Source of the DNA: Vogesella urethralis
GTDB lineage: Bacteria > Pseudomonadota > Gammaproteobacteria > Burkholderiales > Chromobacteriaceae
Length of the DNA: 64,000 nucleotides
Direction: 5' to 3'
Assembly (NCBI RefSeq): GCF_007644045.2
Contig: NZ_VMDW02000090.1
Span: 75,208 to 139,207 of the forward strand
The position numbers and the translations under genes are program-made. The notes beneath the pieces are model-generated. The model did not search any database. It worked only from the letters and a program-made list of their open reading frames with translations, and had not been told where the DNA came from. The first letter of the stretch is position 1, and every line of letters starts with the position of its first letter. Shown piece by piece: positions 55,880 to 64,000 of this stretch.

Positions 55880-57130
55880 TTATTCGTTGTCGGTACTGCC
55901 GTTGTCTTGGTCATCCTGCGTTTCTGGCTTCCAGGTGCATTCGTTGCCCCAACCAGCCCAGCCAGGTGCGGCATCGCCACGACAGAACAATTCCACCTTG
56001 CTGAGTTCGGGATACATCGCATCAATCACAGCATAGAGTTCTGGTGGTTTACGGCTGTGTTCCAAGCGTGGGTATTTCAAAACTGACATGGGGCGGGCAG
56101 CAAAAGGCACTTCAGGGACATTACCTTTAATCGCGATCATCAATACTTCATGGCTTTGGCGGAAATAAGCACCTTGGCCAGCGACCCCTTTGTCCCAGAC
56201 TGCACTGGTCTTGCAGGTAAACCCCCATGCCTTGATGACCTGCAAAGCATCTGCCAGCAAAGAAGAGGAGCACCACATGAACAACACCGCATCGTCGGTG
56301 CAGATGTCCTGCACAGGCATATCGCAGATTTCCTGCGTGCTCATGCAGGGGTAGCCTACTGCCATCTCACCCATGTAATTCCATGGCGGATCGGCATAGA
56401 TCACGCTGTAAATTCCAAGCGAAGCATTCAATGGTTTGTTGTTGGCACGTTTGGCTTCAATCTCTTGTGCGCGTGCTTCACGGCGGGCAGCGAATTTGGC
56501 TTTGTTGATTTCCTTGCTCATCTTTTGGATGGCTTTAAGATCATCAAAATTGATTTGTGACTGATCTTGCTTGGACAACCCAGCCAACCTGGCCGCATTG
56601 CTCAAGTCCAATTTGCCCGTTTCCACTGCGGCGATCAGTTCAGGGCTACCCTTCTTGATGATGGTTTTGCCTCGAGCAATGGAATCGGTGGAAACCGCCA
56701 AGTCCTGTGCAAGCTGGGCTTGGGATACCGCTCCGGCGCTATGCTGATTCGTGCCGATCTGGGTATTGCACAAACGGGCGGCGATCAAGGCACGCTGGTT
56801 AAGGTCAAGATGACGGCGGTGTAAGTTGATGCTGACCACCATGGCTCGCATGTCATCATCATTGGCGGCCTGCAATTCTTCAAAGCGCGGGATAATGCCA
56901 AGCTCAATGCAGGCACGAAGGCGATGGCGACCATCCACGATCTTGCCGCGATGACGCAAGATTGGCATCTGCAAACCATGCTGAGCAATATTGGCTTTAA
57001 GCTCGGCAAACTCGGTTTCGCTCATCTCGGGGAACAAATAAGCGATCTCGTGGATTTCAGGCTGACTAGTGGGCACTACCTGCTGGGTATTGTTCGCGCT
57101 GTGTTTTAAAAAAGCGGTTTCGCTATTCAT
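55880..57130 (-). CDS. ParB-like domain fused to an MT-A70 adenine methyltransferase
   Basis: A 416-residue fusion. The N-terminal ParB/Srx-type domain (about 25-110) has VDGRHRLRAC, followed by a ParB-like helix-turn-helix region (QAQLAQDLAVSTDSIARGK). The C-terminal half is MT-A70 with the catalytic DPPW (247-250) and YADPPWNY context, plus later SAM-fold blocks (MWCSSSLLADAL, AVWDKG). It probably methylates adenine in DNA; the target motif is unknown. No cognate nuclease is adjacent, so it may be an orphan used for self-protection, replication control or antirestriction. It has a good AAGGAG ribosome site. Confidence 0.9.
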   Translation of the reverse strand: MNSETAFLKHSANNTQQVVPTSQPEIHEIAYLFPEMSETEFAELKANIAQHGLQMPILRHRGKIVDGRHRLRACIELGIIPRFEELQAANDDDMRAMVVSINLHRRHLDLNQRALIAARLCNTQIGTNQHSAGAVSQAQLAQDLAVSTDSIARGKTIIKKGSPELIAAVETGKLDLSNAARLAGLSKQDQSQINFDDLKAIQKMSKEINKAKFAARREARAQEIEAKRANNKPLNASLGIYSVIYADPPWNYMGEMAVGYPCMSTQEICDMPVQDICTDDAVLFMWCSSSLLADALQVIKAWGFTCKTSAVWDKGVAGQGAYFRQSHEVLMIAIKGNVPEVPFAARPMSVLKYPRLEHSRKPPELYAVIDAMYPELSKVELFCRGDAAPGWAGWGNECTWKPETQDDQDNGSTDNE

Positions 57131-57401
57131 GTTTTATTTTCTCCTTGGGTTAATTGTCTTGTTTCAAACTGTGCGACTAGCTTACGAAATCAGTCTGAAA
57201 ATTCCTTCCGTACGAAATGCTTCATTTCATTCCTGAAGCAATCTTGATCAGATGGACAGGCACATCGCCACAGGCTTTACGTTTCTTGTAAACTGCTTGC
57301 GATTGACTGTGCGGCAAGCTTATGAAATTTTTGACGAATTTCCTGCCGCATGAAATATTTCATTTCATTCCGGCATGTGTGGTCGGGCGAGGGAGAGAGC
57401 C
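57131..57401. repeat. Divergent control region with two 70-bp imperfect direct repeats
   Basis: Segments 57168-57237 and 57306-57375 align over about 70 bases with an offset of 138. Shared text includes ACTGTGCG, AGCTTA/TGAAAT and CGAAAT-or-TGAAAT followed by TTCATTTCATTCC. Each copy contains inverted GAAAT/ATTTC half-sites; copy 2 has the perfect 14-mer ATGAAATATTTCAT (57350-57363). It lies between the methyltransferase and the gene at 57402, so it may be a double operator, an origin or both. Confidence 0.7.
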
Positions 57402-58376
57402 GTGGCAGGGAGAAAAAAGAGGTCGTTGCTGGATGTCATGCGAACCAAGCTCTGGCTGGGCGAGATGCTTAGGGTCACCGGTATGCACAACATCAACCAG
57501 TTGGGAGAGTTACTGGCTGATGGTGATATAAAGAAAATGTTGTACCGCTATGCCGCTGGGGAGAATACGGTATCCGCCAAGATGCTCGATGACATCGATG
57601 CCAGAGTCAGAAGGCATGAGCTTGGCTTTGAAGGGGGGCGTCAGTTCTTCCACGTTGGGCCACCGAGTCAGGAAGCGCTACAGGGCTTTGCCCCTCTGTG
57701 GGATGCACTCAGTGATTCCATTGAGCAGGTCTGGCAGGCCATGCTGGCATACGACCCTGATCTGGCTGTTCAGAAATATCTGGGCGTCCCATTCCGCCTG
57801 CGATGCAGTTATCTAACCATTAGGATTTTTGGAACGGCAGAGCCGTATCCCTACTGGCAGGAGGCTTCGTCGGAAAATTTTGTCGCTCACGCCTATGCCA
57901 AAGCCGATTTGTGGGTAGACATTGATCTGATCACATATGCGATAGCGGCATGGCGAATGGCGCACTTTGTCGGGGAATCCCAACCCATGCTGGACTACAT
58001 CCTGATCGGCTTGCTGGACAAAGCCATTCCAGAAATTCTGGATGAGAAATACTTCATTGACGTCGAGTCGGATGAGGGAAACAAACGGCACACCATCACC
58101 AGAGACCTGCTACAACAACTCGAAGCCCTGGATCAGAAAAATCTTGCCGAGGCAGAAGAGGCGATCAAGGATCTGGACTATACCGCGAACATTTACCCAG
58201 CCAGCGTGGATGTCCAGGCTGGCCAAGTTGTCCAGGCGAATTTCCAACAACCTTTTGATAACCGCTTCTTGTTTGAAAGACTGAAGCGCAGCAGTGTTTC
58301 AGCTTTCCTCTCACTGAAGATAAAACCGCAGCGCGATACTGCACTTACGGAGGAGTCCGCTGGAGCGGTAGCCTGA
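57402..58376 (+). CDS. Unknown protein of the element, possible DNA-binding N-terminus
   Basis: A 324-residue soluble protein. A basic start (AGRKKRSLLDV) and a helical stretch resembling a helix-turn-helix (INQLGELLADGDIKKMLYRY) are followed by a long domain with no recognised motif and a C-terminal helical tail. I chose the GTG at 57402, which has GGGAGAGAG before it. An ATG at 57375 would have to start inside the second direct repeat, and ATG 57438 is a further alternative. It could be a regulator of the adjacent repeats; function is unknown. Confidence 0.65.
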   Translation: MAGRKKRSLLDVMRTKLWLGEMLRVTGMHNINQLGELLADGDIKKMLYRYAAGENTVSAKMLDDIDARVRRHELGFEGGRQFFHVGPPSQEALQGFAPLWDALSDSIEQVWQAMLAYDPDLAVQKYLGVPFRLRCSYLTIRIFGTAEPYPYWQEASSENFVAHAYAKADLWVDIDLITYAIAAWRMAHFVGESQPMLDYILIGLLDKAIPEILDEKYFIDVESDEGNKRHTITRDLLQQLEALDQKNLAEAEEAIKDLDYTANIYPASVDVQAGQVVQANFQQPFDNRFLFERLKRSSVSAFLSLKIKPQRDTALTEESAGAVA

Positions 58377-58422
58377 AACGGCTACCTGACCTTGACGATC
58401 AGTCAAAAATTGAGCTGCGCGA

Positions 58423-58487
58423 CCTGTCTCAATGCTGTTTTCATTCGCTCCTGAGTTAAAATGGCCCCAAAACCGCATTGAGACAGG
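58423..58487 (+). promoter_or_regulatory. 13-bp inverted repeat over the hsdM leader
   Basis: CCTGTCTCAATGC (58423-58435) and GCATTGAGACAGG (58475-58487) are perfect inverses with a 39-nt spacer that holds a -10-like TAAAAT (58457-58462). The right arm ends in the hsdM ribosome site (AGGA), 10 bases before the ATG, so a hairpin in a read-through transcript would hide it. It could also be a protein operator. Confidence 0.6.
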
Positions 58488-58496
58488 AATACTGGT

Positions 58497-60056
58497 ATGA
58501 CAAGTAACGAACAACGCGCCGCCCTACAGCGCCAGATCTGGGCTATCGCCAATGACGTGCGCGGGGCCGTCGATGGTTGGGACTTCAAGCAATACGTGCT
58601 GGGCACGCTGTTCTATCGCTTCATCAGCGAAAACTTCACCGACTACATCACCGGCGGCGACGCCTCGGTCGACTATGCGGCCATGAAGGACTACGACCCG
58701 CTCATTACCGCAGCCAAAGATGACGCCATCAAAACCAAGGGTTACTTCATCTACCCCAGCCAGCTGTTCGTGAACGTCGCGGCCAACGCCAACACCAACG
58801 AAAGCCTGAACACCGATCTGGCCACCATCTTTGCCGCTATCGAAGCCTCCGCTAGCGGCTACCCGTCCGAGCACGACATCAAGGGCCTGTTTGCTGATTT
58901 CGACACCACCAGCAACCGCCTGGGCAACACCGTCAAGGACAAGAACACCCGCTTGGCCGCCGTGCTCAAGGGGGTATCAGAGCTGAACTTCGGCAGCTTC
59001 GACGCCAGCCACATCGATCTGTTCGGTGATGCCTACGAATTCCTGATCTCCAACTACGCGGCCAACGCCGGCAAATCGGGCGGCGAGTTTTTCACGCCGC
59101 AGCATGTGTCCAAGCTGATCGCCCAGCTGGCCATGCACAAGCAAACCAGCGTCAACAAGATTTATGACCCGGCTTGCGGCTCGGGCTCACTGCTGTTGCA
59201 GGCCAGAAAGCACTTTGACGCGCACATTATCGAAGACGGTTTCTTCGGGCAGGAACTCAACCACACCACCTACAACCTGGCGCGGATGAATATGTTCTTG
59301 CACAACATCAACTACGACAAATTCAACATCCAGCTTGGCGACACCCTGCGCGAACCGCACTTTGGCGACGACAAACCGTTCGACGCTATCGTCTCCAACC
59401 CACCGTATTCGGTGAAATGGATAGGTTCCGACGACCCCACGCTGATCAACGATGACCGCTTTGCGCCAGCGGGCGTGCTCGCGCCCAAGTCCAAAGCCGA
59501 CTTTGCCTTTGTGCTGCACGCGCTCAGCTACTTGTCCAGCAAGGGCCGCGCTGCCATCGTCTGCTTCCCCGGCATCTTCTACCGGGGCGGGGCCGAGCAG
59601 AAAATCCGCCAGTATCTGGTGGATAACAACTACGTAGAAACCGTCATCTCTCTTGCGGCCAACCTTTTCTACGGCACCACCATCGCCGTGAACATTCTGG
59701 TACTGGCCAAAAACAAGACTGACACACGCACCCAGTTCATTGACGCCAGCGGGCTGTTCAAGAAAGAGACGAACAACAACGTGCTGCTGGATACGCATAT
59801 CGAGCAAATCATGGCCGTGTTCGACAGCAAGGAAAACGTCGATCACTTCGCCAAGTCCGTGCCGCTGGAGCAGGTGGCGGCCAATGACTACAACCTGTCG
59901 GTCAGCAGCTATGTCGAAGCCCGCGACACCCGCGAGGTGGTGGACATTGCCCAGCTTAATGCCGAGTTGAAAACCACGGTTACAAAGATCGACCAGCTGC
60001 GCAAGGACATTGACGCCATCGTAGCGGAGATTGAGGGCGAGGAGATGGAGGCATGA
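58497..60056 (+). CDS. hsdM: Type IC restriction-modification methyltransferase subunit HsdM
   Basis: A 519-residue m6A methyltransferase subunit that aligns nearly end to end with EcoR124I HsdM as I remember it (for example [20 protein letters not shown] and [20 protein letters not shown]). SAM motif I is DPACGSGS (224-231) and the catalytic motif IV is NPPY (301-304). With HsdS it forms the M2S1 methylase and with HsdR the R2M2S1 nuclease. Its stop overlaps the hsdS start in ATGA. It is notably more GC-rich than the genes upstream in the element. Confidence 0.96.
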   Translation: MTSNEQRAALQRQIWAIANDVRGAVDGWDFKQYVLGTLFYRFISENFTDYITGGDASVDYAAMKDYDPLITAAKDDAIKTKGYFIYPSQLFVNVAANANTNESLNTDLATIFAAIEASASGYPSEHDIKGLFADFDTTSNRLGNTVKDKNTRLAAVLKGVSELNFGSFDASHIDLFGDAYEFLISNYAANAGKSGGEFFTPQHVSKLIAQLAMHKQTSVNKIYDPACGSGSLLLQARKHFDAHIIEDGFFGQELNHTTYNLARMNMFLHNINYDKFNIQLGDTLREPHFGDDKPFDAIVSNPPYSVKWIGSDDPTLINDDRFAPAGVLAPKSKADFAFVLHALSYLSSKGRAAIVCFPGIFYRGGAEQKIRQYLVDNNYVETVISLAANLFYGTTIAVNILVLAKNKTDTRTQFIDASGLFKKETNNNVLLDTHIEQIMAVFDSKENVDHFAKSVPLEQVAANDYNLSVSSYVEARDTREVVDIAQLNAELKTTVTKIDQLRKDIDAIVAEIEGEEMEA

Positions 60057-61195
60057 GCAGCGTGAACTTCTTGGAAAAGCTGCTGGATGGCGCAGAGGTC
60101 GAGTGGAAAACGCTAGGAGATCTTGAAGATTCTGGCGCTTTAAAACTAGGTCGTGGCAATGTAATTTCTAAAAGCGATTTGTCGAGTTTGCCCGGTGATT
60201 ACCCGGTGTATTCATCTTCGGCATCGGGCAATGGGATATTCGGTCACTACGGCAAATTCATGTTTGAGGATGAGCGAATAACTTGGTCAATCGATGGTGG
60301 AGGACGATTCTTTCATCGCCAAGCTCACAGATACTCTGTAACTAACGTGTGTGGCTGGCTAAGCGTAAAAAATACGGCCATCTTGAACACCAGATTTCTG
60401 TTTCACGTCTTGTCCGGCGCTTGGGAAACGAAGATCTTTGACTACACAAAAAAGGCACATCCATCCGTTATTCGTGATGAATACTTGATACCTGTTCCAT
60501 CTATTGATATCCAAGCCGAAATCGTCCGCATCCTGGACACCTTTACCGAGCTGACCGCCGAGCTGACCGCCGAGCTGACCGCCCGCAAAAAACAATACAA
60601 CTACTATCGTGATCAGTTGTTGAGTTTTGAAGAGGGGGAGGTGGAGTGGAAGACGTTGGGGGGACTCGTTGAAGTAAACACCGGGTCGAAACCATCTGAA
60701 ATTCTTGAAAACGCGACAAGCATTGATTACATCAACGCAGGGACATCCAGATCGGGATATAGCGCAGAAAGTAATTGTGAAGGCGACACCGTCACAACCC
60801 CTTCGCGGGGCCAGGGGGGGATTGGTTTCGTGGGCTACCAAAAGAAGCCATTCTGGTTGGGGCCTTTGTGCTACAAGCTGCAATCAACAGACAAGACTGT
60901 TCTGATCAACAAATACCTTTTCTACTTTCTTCAATCACGAAGCGAACTTCTGTTGGGATTGAAAAAAGAAGGCGGGGTGCCTGCCGTTAATAAGTCTGAC
61001 CTAGTTCAGTTGGAAATACCCGTTCCTTCGGTTGAAGAGCAGAAACGTATCGTCGCCATCCTCGACAAATTCGACGCTCTGACGAACTCCCTCTCCGAAG
61101 GTTTGCCGCGTGAAATCGAGCTGCGGCAGAAACAATACGAGTATTACCGCGATCTGCTGTTGAGCTTCCCGAAACCAGAGGAGGCAGAGGCATAA
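60053..61195 (+). CDS. hsdS: Type IC specificity subunit HsdS
   Basis: A 380-residue DNA-recognition subunit with two target-recognition domains (about 15-150 and 205-345), each followed by a conserved helix. The central conserved region contains the TAEL-type repeat (three units) and [26 protein letters not shown], split here; the C-terminal one ends [15 protein letters not shown]. The TRDs decide the two half-sites; their sequence cannot be predicted by eye. The central repeat number sets the distance between half-sites in the EcoR124 family. Confidence 0.94.
   Translation: MSSVNFLEKLLDGAEVEWKTLGDLEDSGALKLGRGNVISKSDLSSLPGDYPVYSSSASGNGIFGHYGKFMFEDERITWSIDGGGRFFHRQAHRYSVTNVCGWLSVKNTAILNTRFLFHVLSGAWETKIFDYTKKAHPSVIRDEYLIPVPSIDIQAEIVRILDTFTELTAELTAELTARKKQYNYYRDQLLSFEEGEVEWKTLGGLVEVNTGSKPSEILENATSIDYINAGTSRSGYSAESNCEGDTVTTPSRGQGGIGFVGYQKKPFWLGPLCYKLQSTDKTVLINKYLFYFLQSRSELLLGLKKEGGVPAVNKSDLVQLEIPVPSVEEQKRIVAILDKFDALTNSLSEGLPREIELRQKQYEYYRDLLLSFPKPEEAEA
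60548..60583 (+). repeat. Three perfect 12-bp tandem repeats in hsdS
   Basis: GAGCTGACCGCC is repeated at 60548-60559, 60560-60571 and 60572-60583, encoding ELTA three times. In EcoR124I and EcoR124II, unequal crossing over between two and three copies of the matching repeat changes the recognition spacer from 6 to 7 bases. Confidence 0.93.
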
Positions 61196-61196
61196 C

Positions 61197-62354
61197 ATGA
61201 GCAAGACGCTCACGGAAATCGCCCAACAGCTAAATAGCACTGACAAGAAGGTTCAGCTGATTTATGCCTTCAATGGCACGGGCAAGACACGCCTGTCGCG
61301 GGCGTTCAAGCATGAGATTGACCCGAAGCAGGAGGGTGACGAGGCATCATCGGAGTTGGCTGACAAGAAGATTATTTATTACAGCGCTTTCACCGAAGAC
61401 TTGTTTTACTGGGACAACGACCTGGGACGGGATGCTGAACCGAAACTGAAGATCCAGCCCAACGCTTTCACCAAGTGGGTGCTGGAAGAACAAGGGCAGG
61501 AACTGAGCATTGCGCGCACCTTTCAGCGCTACACAAGCGACAAGTTGACGCCGAATTTCAGCGATGATTTTTCCTCGGTTAGCTTCTCGTTCGAGCGTGG
61601 CAACCAAAATCCAGAACCCCACATCAAGATTTCCAAGGGCGAAGAAAGCAATTTCATCTGGAGTATTTTCTACACGCTAGTCGAACTAGCGATTTTCACG
61701 CTGAACGATGTTGAACCTGACTTTCCGGAACCAACACCATTTGACAACCTGCAGTATGTGTTCGTTGATGATCCTGTCAGCTCTCTGGATGACAACCACC
61801 TGATTCAGTTGGCCGTAGATCTTGCACAACTTATTAAATCCAACAAATCCAGTGTCAAGTTCATCATCACGACTCATAACCCGCTTTTCTTCAACGTGCT
61901 TTGCAACGAGTTCGGTAGCGATGAAAAAACCGATCAGTACAGCTGGAAATCAAAATGGTTCAGCAAGTTTCGGTTGGAGAAGAATGAGGATGGCAGCGTT
62001 CACTTGATAGAGCAGCCAAACGATTCGCCGTTTGCATATCACCTGCATCTGATATCGCAGCTTGAAGATGCGATAAAAAGTGGGCAGATCGAAAAATATC
62101 ATTTCAATCTTCTTCGGAATATTCTTGAAAAAACAGCGACATTTCTTGGACACAAACGGTGGGAGCATCTCCTTCCAGAAACACCAGATGGTTTACCCAA
62201 TCCGTCTGCAAAGCGGATTGTGAACTTCTCGAGCCATTCGAAGCACGCTGCCGACGAAGTAGCACCCCTGAAGCCAGAAGAAAAGAAGATACTAGAAAAT
62301 TTGCTGAAACACATAGTCGAGCGCCATGGATTTTGGCAGGAAAAAACCTCATGA
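61197..62354 (+). CDS. prrC: Anticodon nuclease PrrC
   Basis: A 385-residue homologue of the E. coli PrrC tRNase, which is held silent by the type IC enzyme EcoprrI and cuts tRNA-Lys in its anticodon loop when phage T4 Stp disables restriction. The NTPase part has Walker A NGTGKT (26-31), the PrrC-specific block [15 protein letters not shown] (61-75), signature [10 protein letters not shown] (146-155), Walker [14 protein letters not shown] (187-199) and switch His TTH (225-227). The nuclease part has R307 and E311 in LLRNILEK and H347 in NFSSHSK, matching R320, E324 and H356 of E. coli PrrC. It lies between hsdS (one-base gap) and hsdR (ATGA overlap), exactly as in the prr locus. Confidence 0.93.
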   Translation: MSKTLTEIAQQLNSTDKKVQLIYAFNGTGKTRLSRAFKHEIDPKQEGDEASSELADKKIIYYSAFTEDLFYWDNDLGRDAEPKLKIQPNAFTKWVLEEQGQELSIARTFQRYTSDKLTPNFSDDFSSVSFSFERGNQNPEPHIKISKGEESNFIWSIFYTLVELAIFTLNDVEPDFPEPTPFDNLQYVFVDDPVSSLDDNHLIQLAVDLAQLIKSNKSSVKFIITTHNPLFFNVLCNEFGSDEKTDQYSWKSKWFSKFRLEKNEDGSVHLIEQPNDSPFAYHLHLISQLEDAIKSGQIEKYHFNLLRNILEKTATFLGHKRWEHLLPETPDGLPNPSAKRIVNFSSHSKHAADEVAPLKPEEKKILENLLKHIVERHGFWQEKTS

Positions 62355-64000
62355 TCGAATACAGTCCCATCGCCGAGTCCAACAGTTTCATTGTTTTGGA
62401 CAAATACGCCCGTGAATGGAAAGCCGCCGAAAGCTACCAGAGCGAAAGTGACCTGGAGCGCGAACTGATCCAGGATCTGCTCAACCAAGGTTATGAATTT
62501 GCGGCTGCCATCAAGACGCCTGCCGACCTGCTGGAGAATGTGCGCACCCAGCTGCAAACGCTCAACTCTGTGTCGTTCACCAATGGCGAATGGTCGCGAT
62601 TCGTCGAGTCGTGGCTGGACAAGCCCAGCGAGGGCATCGTCGAGAAGACTCGCAAGATTCACGACGACTACATCCACGATTTTGTCTTTGACGACGGGCG
62701 CATTCAGAACATCTATCTGCTGGACAAGAAAAACATCACCCGCAACAAGCTGCAGGTGATCAAGCAGTTCGAGCAGACGGGCAGTCATGCCAACCGCTAT
62801 GACGTGACGATTCTGGTCAATGGCCTGCCGTTGGTGCAGGTGGAGTTGAAGAAGCGCGGCGTGGCCATCCGCGAGGCTTTCAACCAGGTGCATCGCTACA
62901 GCAAGGAGAGCTTTAACAGCGAGCATTCCTTGTTCAAGTATTTGCAGCTGTTCGTGATCTCCAACGGCACCGACAGCCGCTACTTCGCCAACACCACGCA
63001 GCGCAACAAAAACAGCTTCGACTTCACCATGAACTGGGCGAAGGCGGACAACACGCTGATCAAGGACCTGAAGGACTTCACGGCCACCTTCTTCCAGAAA
63101 CACACGCTGCTCAATGTGCTGCTGCATTACTCGGTGTTCGACGTCAGCAACACGCTGCTGGTGATGCGGCCTTACCAGATCGCTGCCACGGAACGCATTC
63201 TGTGGAAGATCAAGAGCAGCCATCAGGCCAAAAACTGGAGCAACACGGAAAGTGGTGGCTTCATCTGGCACACCACCGGCAGCGGCAAGACACTGACCAG
63301 CTTCAAGGCTGCGCGCTTGGCCACCGAGCTGGACTTCATCGACAAGGTGTTCTTCGTGGTAGACCGCAAGGATCTGGACTACCAGACCATGAAGGAATAC
63401 CAACGCTTCTCGCCGGACAGCGTGAATGGCTCGGACAGCACGGCAGGCCTGAAGCGCAATCTGGAGAAGGACGACAACAAGATTGTTGTCACCACCATTC
63501 AGAAGCTCAACAACCTGATGAAGAGCGAGGCGGATTTGCCGATCTACGGCAAGCAGGTGGTGTTCATTTTCGACGAGTGCCACCGCAGCCAGTTTGGTGA
63601 GGCCCAGAAGAACCTGTGCAAGAAGTTCAAGAAGTTCTGCCAATTCGGCTTCACTGGCACGCCCATCTTCCCTGAGAACGCCTTGGGTGCCGAAACCACG
63701 GCCAGCGTGTTTGGCCGTGAGCTGCACTCGTATGTGATCACCGATGCCATCCGCGACGAGAAGGTGCTGAAGTTCAAGGTGGATTACAACGACGTGCGCC
63801 CGCAGTTCAAGGACATCGAGACCGAGAAGGACGAGAAGAAACTGAGCGCAGCCGAGAACAAGCAGGCGCTACTGCACCCAGAGCGTATCCGCGAGATTAC
63901 CCAGTACATCCTGAACAACTTCCGCCAGAAGACCCACCGCCTGCATGCGGGCAACAAGGGCTTCAATGCCATGTTTGCCGTCAGCAGCGTGGATGCCGCC
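62351..64000 (+). CDS. hsdR: Type IC restriction subunit HsdR, C-terminus cut off by the window edge
   Basis: The first 550 codons of the roughly 1030-residue motor-nuclease, uninterrupted to the edge. The PD-(D/E)xK nuclease residues D151, E165 and K167 (YDVTIL and VELKKRG) fall at the same numbers as in EcoR124I. Helicase motif I is TTGSGKT (308-314), motif II DECH (408-411) and motif III FTGTP. It translocates DNA and cleaves at a distance from unmethylated sites. Its ATG overlaps the prrC stop, so the antitoxin-like restriction subunits and PrrC are made together. Confidence 0.95.
   Translation, partial: MIEYSPIAESNSFIVLDKYAREWKAAESYQSESDLERELIQDLLNQGYEFAAAIKTPADLLENVRTQLQTLNSVSFTNGEWSRFVESWLDKPSEGIVEKTRKIHDDYIHDFVFDDGRIQNIYLLDKKNITRNKLQVIKQFEQTGSHANRYDVTILVNGLPLVQVELKKRGVAIREAFNQVHRYSKESFNSEHSLFKYLQLFVISNGTDSRYFANTTQRNKNSFDFTMNWAKADNTLIKDLKDFTATFFQKHTLLNVLLHYSVFDVSNTLLVMRPYQIAATERILWKIKSSHQAKNWSNTESGGFIWHTTGSGKTLTSFKAARLATELDFIDKVFFVVDRKDLDYQTMKEYQRFSPDSVNGSDSTAGLKRNLEKDDNKIVVTTIQKLNNLMKSEADLPIYGKQVVFIFDECHRSQFGEAQKNLCKKFKKFCQFGFTGTPIFPENALGAETTASVFGRELHSYVITDAIRDEKVLKFKVDYNDVRPQFKDIETEKDEKKLSAAENKQALLHPERIREITQYILNNFRQKTHRLHAGNKGFNAMFAVSSVDAA

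Larger units (their letters stand above)
51596..64000. mobile_element. Integrated element in tRNA-Ser carrying a type IC RM-PrrC defence locus, right end outside the window
   Basis: Starts at the 3' end of tRNA-Ser with a tyrosine recombinase reading away from the tRNA, then a D5-type helicase, small unknown genes, an orphan-type methyltransferase and hsdM-hsdS-prrC-hsdR. By eye, base composition drops from 51.6 to about 58.4 kb, rises in hsdM and drops again in hsdS/prrC, which suggests a mosaic. No structural, conjugation or excisionase genes are visible, so a satellite or integrative plasmid-like element is more likely than a full prophage. The right attachment site is not in view. Confidence 0.8.

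Noticed and set aside
61197..62354. RloC instead of PrrC
   Set aside because: RloC is about twice as long, with a coiled coil and zinc hook in the middle. This protein is 385 residues with no CxxC hook and is nested in an hsd operon.
1..64000. CRISPR arrays
   Set aside because: No regularly spaced 25-40 bp repeats with unique spacers were seen. The sbcC-side and element repeats are too few and are not in array form.

Overview
The window is 64 kb of GC-rich chromosome from a motile, free-living betaproteobacterium. The gene content (DUF3579 and DUF2788 proteins, YajQ, many chemoreceptors, pseudoazurin, NodT-type efflux) fits Neisseriales/Chromobacteriaceae best. The genus cannot be fixed from the sequence alone.

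0-9.6 kb is housekeeping: the start of map, a DUF3579 gene, dinG, an Orn/Lys/Arg decarboxylase, the arginine genes argF-argG, a small DUF2788 membrane protein fused translationally to a double cold-shock/DUF1294 gene, and yajQ. 9.6-21.7 kb is rich in signalling: yghU, a diguanylate cyclase facing a CSS-EAL phosphodiesterase, pirin, hchA, an RlmN-family radical SAM gene, then an HD-GYP phosphodiesterase leading two chemoreceptor genes, preceded by an FNR-like box. 21.9-29.8 kb is a metal or siderophore uptake locus: a six-gene minus-strand operon (binding protein, FecCD permease, ATPase, pseudoazurin, MFS, DMT) facing a paralogous binding protein, with Fur-like boxes between them. 29.9-37.4 kb holds a HEPN protein, a split PAS/chemoreceptor pair resembling CetB/CetA, and sbcD-sbcC. 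After a patch of intergenic repeats come a DJ-1/PfpI protein, Tas, a tripartite RND pump with a divergent AraC regulator, an Lrp-family regulator facing an acetylpolyamine-type deacetylase, a periplasmic solute-binding protein, a lipoprotein and a third PAS chemoreceptor.

At 51,506 a tRNA-Ser(UGA) gene marks the start of an integrated element that runs off the right edge. It carries a tyrosine recombinase, a D5-type SF3 helicase with upstream 20-bp-period iterons, two small unknown genes, a ParB/MT-A70 methyltransferase fusion, a pair of long direct repeats, an unknown regulator-like gene, and an EcoR124I-like type IC restriction-modification locus, hsdM-hsdS-prrC-hsdR. The gene between hsdS and hsdR matches the anticodon nuclease PrrC, with its catalytic Arg/Glu/His intact. 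hsdS contains three perfect 12-bp TAEL-type repeats, the spacer that sets the gap in the recognition site of this family. This defence island, a restriction enzyme guarded by a latent tRNase, is the most striking system in the window.
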